The translations under genes were made by a program, and so were the position numbers. Below, one piece after another: positions 28,950 through 34,529 of a stretch of 34,529 nt of DNA. Position 1 is the first letter of the stretch. Every line of letters starts with the position of its first letter. The notes beneath the pieces were generated by a model. It was not told the DNA's origin and made no database searches. It worked only from the letters and a program-made list of their open reading frames with translations. The DNA is from an uncultured Clostridia bacterium (GTDB lineage: Bacteria; Bacillota; Clostridia; Oscillospirales; CAG-382): NCBI GenBank assembly GCA_944375955.1, contig CALWBE010000019.1, positions 1-34,529 on the forward strand. The letters are read 5' to 3'.

Positions 28950-31298
28950 TCACCAGATACGTATTCTGTCTTCCGGAGCTACCCACATACCGTCATCTTC
29001 ATCTATATCGAATGTTTCATAAAATTCATCACAGTTAACAACTACAAGATTCGTTCTTAACTTTTCAGTACTGTGAGTATCAACAAGAGAAGCATATATA
29101 TAATATTCACGGCTTGCTGTCAAAGCCCATGTATTCGCAATACTCTTATAAAATGTCTCAAAATCCGGATTTTCAAGTCCGCTTACTATTTCGTTTATGC
29201 ATGAAACAGCTCCCTGATCGGCAACATTTTCACCCAAAGTCAGTCTGCCGTTCATTAATATCCCAGGTACACCTTCCTTGCCGTCATAAAATTCGACCAT
29301 ATCTTCACACAATGCATTAAACGCTTCATAATCTTCCTCTGTCCACCAATCTGCGGCGTTTCCGTTTTCGTCGAATTTAGCTCCGGCATTATCAAACGCA
29401 TGCGTTATTTCATGCGCGATTACATAGCCTATACCTCCTAAATTCTGTTCATATGACGCGTTTACATCATACAAAGGAGCCTGAAGAATCGCTGCCGGAA
29501 AAGTTATATCATTTTGCACTGCGCTGTAACACGCGTTTGCTGTAAATGGATATATCAGCCATGAGGATTTATCTACCGGCTTCCCCTGTAGCGATATAGC
29601 TGCTTCTCTCTGTGATGATGCTATTGACAGCATGTTTGAAAAATAACTTCCGCCGTCTATGGTAGATTTTATTTCGATCTCATCCATATAAGTTTCCCAT
29701 TTATCTGGATAACCGATTTTTATCCTCATAGTATCTAACTTTTTAATCGCCTTTTCCTTCGTTTCGTCACTCATCCATGTCAAATTCTCTATGCGTTTTC
29801 TATACACCTCTATGATATCTTTGACCATTTTTTCAACGTCTTGCTTTGCTTCTTCCGAAAAATAATTCTCAACATACAGCTTGCTTATGTAATCAGGCAT
29901 AATGTTTTGAACAACAGTCAACGCTCTTTGTTCCTCTGTTATGCTTCCACTTATACCTAATACGGCCTGATTATATTTTTCAGCAGCTTCAGTAAATTCT
30001 TGATTAAGAGTTCCTCCCCAACCCTGAAGCACTGCAAGTTTTGCATATGCCTTTAATGTGTCTGCATTATCATCGTTAAAATAATCCGCAAAAGCATTTA
30101 CAAGCCCTATGTCGGTAATAATTATTTCTTCCTCTTCTTGCAGTTCTGAGTCTGCAAACACGGCGTCAATATCAACATCTTTAAATATTTCTTTTATATC
30201 ATCCATTGTAAAAATATTATATATGTTGTCAACATTACTCGATTCCTCAGGACTTAAAGAATGCTCGGACAGAAAAGCTTCCATTTCTATGCATTTCTCC
30301 GACATCTCCTCTGCATACTCTTCTGATTCTCCGCCTAACATCAGCAAAGTTTTAATATACTCATCATAAGCATCTATCTGATAGTTGGGACTGGTTTGAT
30401 ATATTTCTTTTGGCATGCTCGGAGAAATAGTGGCAAACGCAAGCATATAGCTATTGCTATCATTTAAATCAACTGTCATACCGAATCCCATATACGGAGC
30501 GATATACAAATCTGCGGCAATTTTACTCTGAACTTTTATAAGATCATCTGTAGTTTCCGCTTCATCTATCATGTCGAGATACCCCTTAATAGGTTCGATA
30601 CCCTGCTCATTTCTTGAATCAATATCAACAATGCTTTGATATAAATCAGCTATCTTCTGCTCCTCTGTTCCTTTTTCATATGTATTACCTATAATTCCAA
30701 TCAGTATTTTATAGGTATTTTCAGTACTTTTTATCTGTAGATCAGACATTGTACCGGCTACCGCATTGCCTGGATTTATTGTCAGATTTTCCAATATCTC
30801 TTTATTTACCGCAGCATAAAAATCATCCTTGAGATTCGTCCCGAACAACGAGTAAACGCGCTTGATAAAAAGTTCCATCTGCTCTTCAGTTACATTCTCA
30901 TTGGGAGAAAAAATCCCTGTATCTGTTCCCGCTACAAGACCTGCGTCAAAAACATCGCGCAGTTCTTGTGTTGCCCATTCCGGAATATCTGAAAATTTCT
31001 CAGCTGGAATAGCAACCCTTGCGTTATGGCCTTTAAGTTCAGGAAATTCTCCGAATGCGCGTCTTAGCATAATAAGCGCTTCGACGCGTGTTACATTGTT
31101 TTCCTCTCTCAGCTCTCCATCCTCATAGCCTTTGATAATGTCAGTCTTTTGAACTCCGGGATTATAATCGTCTGCTGCTTTCAGCAACATTTCGACTACT
31201 TCTCCCCTTGTTAAATAGCGGTCTTGAGCGCTAACATAAGGGATGCTTAAAATTATTATTATTAAGCTTAATAATAATGAAACGACCCTGTTCTTCAT
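28950..31298 (-). CDS. Secreted M13-family zinc metallopeptidase with SLH domains
   Basis: This encodes 782 residues. A signal peptide (1-24, ending VSA-QD) is followed by about two S-layer homology units (26-150: LTRGEVVEMLLKAADDYNPG, IPEWATQELRDVFDAGLVAG, FSPNENVTEEQMELFIKRVY) that would anchor the protein to the cell wall. From about 155 to the end it is a neprilysin/PepO-type M13 peptidase: zinc-binding His629 and His633 with catalytic Glu630 in HEITHAFD, the third ligand Glu690 in GENVADQG with Asp694, the substrate-binding NACYSAVQNDITFPAAILQA and the usual C-terminus EDRIRIW. M13 enzymes cut peptides of limited size. AAGGAG lies 10 bases upstream. It is 27 bases after an ABC permease gene and so is likely in one operon with the ABC genes. 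Confidence 0.93.
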   Translation of the reverse strand: MKNRVVSLLLSLIIIILSIPYVSAQDRYLTRGEVVEMLLKAADDYNPGVQKTDIIKGYEDGELREENNVTRVEALIMLRRAFGEFPELKGHNARVAIPAEKFSDIPEWATQELRDVFDAGLVAGTDTGIFSPNENVTEEQMELFIKRVYSLFGTNLKDDFYAAVNKEILENLTINPGNAVAGTMSDLQIKSTENTYKILIGIIGNTYEKGTEEQKIADLYQSIVDIDSRNEQGIEPIKGYLDMIDEAETTDDLIKVQSKIAADLYIAPYMGFGMTVDLNDSNSYMLAFATISPSMPKEIYQTSPNYQIDAYDEYIKTLLMLGGESEEYAEEMSEKCIEMEAFLSEHSLSPEESSNVDNIYNIFTMDDIKEIFKDVDIDAVFADSELQEEEEIIITDIGLVNAFADYFNDDNADTLKAYAKLAVLQGWGGTLNQEFTEAAEKYNQAVLGISGSITEEQRALTVVQNIMPDYISKLYVENYFSEEAKQDVEKMVKDIIEVYRKRIENLTWMSDETKEKAIKKLDTMRIKIGYPDKWETYMDEIEIKSTIDGGSYFSNMLSIASSQREAAISLQGKPVDKSSWLIYPFTANACYSAVQNDITFPAAILQAPLYDVNASYEQNLGGIGYVIAHEITHAFDNAGAKFDENGNAADWWTEEDYEAFNALCEDMVEFYDGKEGVPGILMNGRLTLGENVADQGAVSCINEIVSGLENPDFETFYKSIANTWALTASREYYIYASLVDTHSTEKLRTNLVVVNCDEFYETFDIDEDDGMWVAPEDRIRIW

Positions 31299-31325
31299 CT
31301 TTTTAATTCTCCTTTTTTATTTATA

Positions 31326-32897
31326 TTATTGTCTTAACCGAAATGTTTTTGGAGCAAAGCGGTAAATGAGTATACATGCAACAATACAATACAAAACACA
31401 AAACACAATGGTAAACGTGCCGAAAACTATAGTTTGCATTCTTATCTGCATCATATAATAACAAACTAAATATGTAACTATTTTAACTATCTGATATGAC
31501 GCATTTTTAATCTCTGACGCAATATTATATGGCTGCATCAAATAATAAATTGTAAGATAATGCACCGAGAAAAAAGCACTCATACATAAAATCGATATAA
31601 TTATTACGGCATAATTCAGAGGATTATCCGTACCTCCCGTTACGAAAAGCAGAAGTGATAAACCTGTTCCGATTACAGCCGCCGGCAGCATATTCACCTT
31701 AATTATTTCCCGCAGTCTTATTGCAAATAGCTTTAAAATCAGTTGCGGCTGTTTGTAAAAAGGATATGTAAGAAGACTGTGGTCACAATTCATAAACAAG
31801 GCTTGCGTAAATCCAGTTCCTCGATTTATAGCATACATTATGAATACAAAATATGGCAACCAGTTTAATATCAAATGATTTATTGCCTCTTTTATTTCAG
31901 GGAAAAAACAAACCGCAGCAATCATTCCAATAGTTATTACAGCACAAACGCTTGCTATAGTGTTTGAAGAATTCCACAAAATATCTTTATGCCTTTTTAT
32001 AAATAATTCATTTAGATATTCAAATCCCTTGCGTTTGCTCGTAATGCTTACATCGGCTGAAATATGCTTTTCTGTCTGTTTACGCATCGCCTGAGCCCTT
32101 TTGTCAGCAAACGGCGAAGACTGAGCAAAAAGCTGCTGAAATATTTCCTTATATTCTGAAAATCTGAATATTTTTACAGTCCCTATAGCGCCTAAAAAGA
32201 TAAATGCCGTTAAAAATATGATACTTGCAATTTCAGGAACCGTAATCCCTACGGCAGGAAGTCCGAATGCTGCTATGAAAATGACAGCCGCTGCTGACCA
32301 GACAATTTTTCCGAGTTTATTTTCATTGTATACAACTCCTCGCTTTTCATAATCCCACAGAGATATTGCAGCAATAAAAATTTTTATTCCGGAAACTGAA
32401 AAAGGAATTGCACAGCATAACCATACGGGAAACTTCAAAAGCATTCCGAAAACTATCGTAGAAATAAAAAAACCTATTATTACCTTTAATATTGAATATG
32501 CATAATTTATAACCACATACATTTTTGCATTCATCCGCATAAGCATTATGGCATAATATTTTTCTTTGCTCGGATTAAACAAATTTGTATTCAAAAAAGC
32601 ACCAATTACAGTCAAAAACAAAAATATATGCAAAAACAGCCTGTCTTTTGATACGGTTTCATTATAGATCGACAATAATCCGTAAATCGCTGTAAAGTAT
32701 ATAATTTTCCCTACAAAAACCGAAATAACTTCCCAAAAAACAGAAATAATATTTGCAAAAATTTTCAAGCTTTTTAATCCGTACAGTTCTGACGGCAAAA
32801 GCCTCTTTAAAAGAGGTATTTGTTTTATCGCATAAATAATACTGTTGACACGGTATGTATTTTTAAGAGCAAAGGATATTTTAAGAGTTTTATTCAT
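31326..32897 (-). CDS. ABC transporter permease (ABC-2-like, many TM helices)
   Basis: This encodes 523 residues with about twelve hydrophobic helices, arranged as two groups of six around a charged cytoplasmic loop (about 250-300). No catalytic motif is visible. The start at 32897 (MNKTLKISFALKN) is preceded by GGAGG at 6 bases; an ATG two codons upstream touches that site and is unlikely. It overlaps the stop of the ATPase gene (ATGAATAA), so the two are translationally coupled and form one exporter. It resembles permeases for peptides or antibiotics by topology only. The substrate is unknown, but the metallopeptidase gene that follows suggests a peptide. Confidence 0.82.
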   Translation of the reverse strand: MNKTLKISFALKNTYRVNSIIYAIKQIPLLKRLLPSELYGLKSLKIFANIISVFWEVISVFVGKIIYFTAIYGLLSIYNETVSKDRLFLHIFLFLTVIGAFLNTNLFNPSKEKYYAIMLMRMNAKMYVVINYAYSILKVIIGFFISTIVFGMLLKFPVWLCCAIPFSVSGIKIFIAAISLWDYEKRGVVYNENKLGKIVWSAAAVIFIAAFGLPAVGITVPEIASIIFLTAFIFLGAIGTVKIFRFSEYKEIFQQLFAQSSPFADKRAQAMRKQTEKHISADVSITSKRKGFEYLNELFIKRHKDILWNSSNTIASVCAVITIGMIAAVCFFPEIKEAINHLILNWLPYFVFIMYAINRGTGFTQALFMNCDHSLLTYPFYKQPQLILKLFAIRLREIIKVNMLPAAVIGTGLSLLLFVTGGTDNPLNYAVIIISILCMSAFFSVHYLTIYYLMQPYNIASEIKNASYQIVKIVTYLVCYYMMQIRMQTIVFGTFTIVFCVLYCIVACILIYRFAPKTFRLRQ

Positions 32898-33609
32898 TAC
32901 CATCCTCCCGAAGTTCTTTAATAATCTTATCCTTCAGCTCCTTGTCGCCAAGATTTGTTTTTTGAACAATTTCAAGTTCGCCTCGGCTTAACAAAACAAT
33001 GTCATCGCATAAATCAAGCGCAAGATCAAGCAAATGAGTAGAAAAAATAATTATTCTGTCCTTCTTTAACTCCCGCAATAGATTCTTCATTTCCTCCGCA
33101 ACAACAACATCTAAAGACGTAAGAGGCTCATCAAGCAAAAGTATATTGGGTTTTGCAATTATATTTATAAGCATCTGCATTTTATTTTTCATTCCGTGTG
33201 AATAATCTTTTAGCAGCTTATCCCTGTCCTCATTAGCAATGCTCATATAATCAAAGTATTCATCTATCGATTTAATGTCTTTTATTGAATTTTCATTTAT
33301 ATCTATAAAAAATTTCAAAAATTCTCTTCCGGTCAAAAATTCCGGAACGGTGGGAGTAGAAAGCACATAGCCTATATCTGATGATCTTACTTCCCTGCGT
33401 ATCCCGTTTTCCTCAAGATAAAAACTGCCTCCATCAGCTTTAAGATCGCGATTTAAACAATTAAACAATGTGGTTTTTCCCGCGCCATTTCTTCCTAAAA
33501 GGCCATATATTCTTCCCTCCTCAAAAGTAAAATCAATATCTCTCAAGACCTCTTTTTTCTCAAAACTTTTTGACAAATGTTCTATTATGAATTTTATTTC
33601 TCTTTCCAT
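32890..33609 (-). CDS. ABC transporter ATP-binding protein
   Basis: This encodes 239 residues from ATG 33609. It has a Walker A (GRNGAGKTT), a Q-loop region near VLSTPTVPEFLTG, a signature YSHGMKNKM in place of LSGGQ (as in many ABC-2 and bacteriocin-type exporters), a Walker B (ILLLDEP), a D-loop (LTSLD) and an H-loop (STH). I chose 33609 (MEREIKFIIEHL) because GGAGG lies 11 bases upstream and the family starts here; a start at 33645 is possible but has no ribosome binding site. It powers the permease encoded just downstream. Confidence 0.92.
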   Translation of the reverse strand: MEREIKFIIEHLSKSFEKKEVLRDIDFTFEEGRIYGLLGRNGAGKTTLFNCLNRDLKADGGSFYLEENGIRREVRSSDIGYVLSTPTVPEFLTGREFLKFFIDINENSIKDIKSIDEYFDYMSIANEDRDKLLKDYSHGMKNKMQMLINIIAKPNILLLDEPLTSLDVVVAEEMKNLLRELKKDRIIIFSTHLLDLALDLCDDIVLLSRGELEIVQKTNLGDKELKDKIIKELREDGNE

Positions 33610-33657
33610 CGGTAAAACATCCTCCACGTTCTTATGGCCTATCAATAAAATTTTCTC

Positions 33658-33663
33658 ATTATA
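33658..33663 (-). promoter_or_regulatory. Possible -10 box of the ABC-M13 operon
   Basis: TATAAT on the minus strand, about 50 bases before the ATPase start. No good -35 was found, so this is tentative. Confidence 0.4.
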
Positions 33664-33764
33664 AGTTTATCTTATGTCTTATCTTGCTAATTTTAAAATA
33701 CTGTGCCGATATAATTCAAAGTTTATTCTCCCAGCCGCCTAAATGAGTAATTATTCTTAAAAAT

Positions 33765-34185
33765 TCATTTATGTTCCGGTCTTGCAGTATCTATGGTCAT
33801 TATTACTGTACCAGCTATCATTATAAGCAATGCAATATAAAACCTCAGATCAGGTCTTTCACCGACTATCGCCATACTGAATGCTACTCCTAAAAACGGA
33901 GCTATTGAATAATACGCGCTCGTTTTTGCAGCTCCAAGATCCTTCTGCGACTGCAACAGTATAAGGCATATCTTTTTTTGTCAAGGATGCTTTTTTTTGC
34001 TTTTTTCCTGCTGCAGAAAATATTATGCTGTATAACAGCATTCCTATCCCTGCACCTAAATAAAGGAATGCTGCCATCATAGTGCTGCCAACATATTTTA
34101 AAAACAATTTAGAAAGCGGAATATTAATTGCGTACAATGCGGCTGCCAAAACCGCGAATACTGCCGCTTTGTTTTTAGAATTCAT
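33765..34185 (-). pseudogene. EamA/DMT-family transporter with an internal deletion
   Basis: The N-terminal part (MNSKNKAAVFAVLAAALYAI, then LSKLFLKYVGSTMMAAFLYL) and the C-terminal part (LGAAKTSAYYSIAPFLGVAF, then SMAIVGERPDLRFYIALLIM) are the two ends of a ten-helix EamA drug/metabolite transporter of about 290 residues. Roughly 140 codons from the middle are missing, and the two parts are in different frames, joining near 33955. The join lies at a short repeated-looking stretch (TATACTGTTGCAG), consistent with slippage or recombination. Not functional. Confidence 0.82.
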
Positions 34186-34529
34186 TATATTTAATATCAT
34201 CCCCGATATCACGTTATTACATAAATTTAAATTATCAAAATAACTATAATTATTTAGTGCAGGCAATAAAACTTTATAATTTATTATATAACATTACCGA
34301 TGGTTTTTCAACATTTATTATTAAGTATTATTAAGCGTACTGTAAATAAATTTTATTTAATATCCATGCACAATCGAATCTATATAAACATGAAAAATGA
34401 CCGGTGCTTTATACATCGATCATTTTTTTATCAATACAAAAATCTAATTATATTAGCTTTCATGTTTGAAAAAACGGATTTTTTACAGGCATTCTTAAAA
34501 TATTTTGTGAAGATTTCGTCTTGCAAATT
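34186..34529. other. AT-rich end of window; one terminator
   Basis: Apart from the hairpin at 34393-34430 I see no gene. The sequence is very AT-rich. Confidence 0.6.
34393..34430. terminator. Hairpin terminator near window end
   Basis: AAAAATGACCG (34393-34403) pairs with CGATCATTTTT (34417-34427) with one mismatch, with T tracts on both strands. Confidence 0.6.

Overview
The window looks like chromosomal DNA of a low-GC, spore-former-type Firmicute (class Clostridia, probably from an animal gut). The grounds are strong AGGAG-type ribosome binding sites, SigA promoters of the TTGACT-N17-TATAAT type, TTG/GTG starts, SdpR/SdpI and SLH-domain proteins, and very large secreted NPCBM/Big_2 polysaccharide enzymes. 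No tRNA, rRNA or CRISPR array was seen.

Layout. (1) 1-4.4 kb is a mobile-element end. It holds the tail of a large serine recombinase, then on the minus strand a DUF6291-like gene, a diverged tyrosine recombinase, an excisionase-like HTH protein and a full tyrosine integrase, in that transcription order. Between the first two minus-strand genes lies an exact 11-bp-period repeat array, and upstream lies a large palindrome. (2) 4.4-7.1 kb is a graveyard: a small ICE-type cargo gene, a gene fragment next to an IS5-family element whose transposase has an in-frame stop, and a truncated, frameshifted UPF0126/TRIC channel gene. (3) 7.3-22.4 kb is the centrepiece, a polysaccharide locus on the minus strand. 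It encodes a 908-residue secreted protein made of four NPCBM domains, a 40-residue peptide, and a 3569-residue secreted enzyme that fuses four NPCBM domains, Ig-like Big_2 domains, a GH97 glycosidase, a beta-helix-like region and three SGNH/GDSL esterase domains. A divergent AraC-type regulator sits at its head. (4) 22.6-24.6 kb is a second graveyard with a second copy of the 86-residue cargo gene, remnants of two small genes and a truncated serine recombinase with a foreign N-terminus. (5) 24.6-34.5 kb is visibly AT-richer: a three-gene lipid-linked glycosylation operon (GT-C, GT2, GtrA), an SdpR/SdpI autoregulated pair with two palindromic operators, a minus-strand operon of ABC ATPase, permease and SLH-M13 metallopeptidase, and a decayed EamA transporter.

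How the parts may work together. The AraC regulator probably controls the two NPCBM genes in response to a sugar. The giant enzyme would combine glycan binding, alpha-glycoside cleavage and removal of ester groups in one exported chain, while the 908-residue protein would bind the same glycan without catalysis. The two NPCBM genes share leader, signal peptide, NPCBM cassettes and an uncharacterised terminal domain, so they are paralogues reshaped by cassette duplication. The locus is bracketed by two copies of a short repeat and of the 86-residue gene, which suggests it was assembled or moved by recombination.
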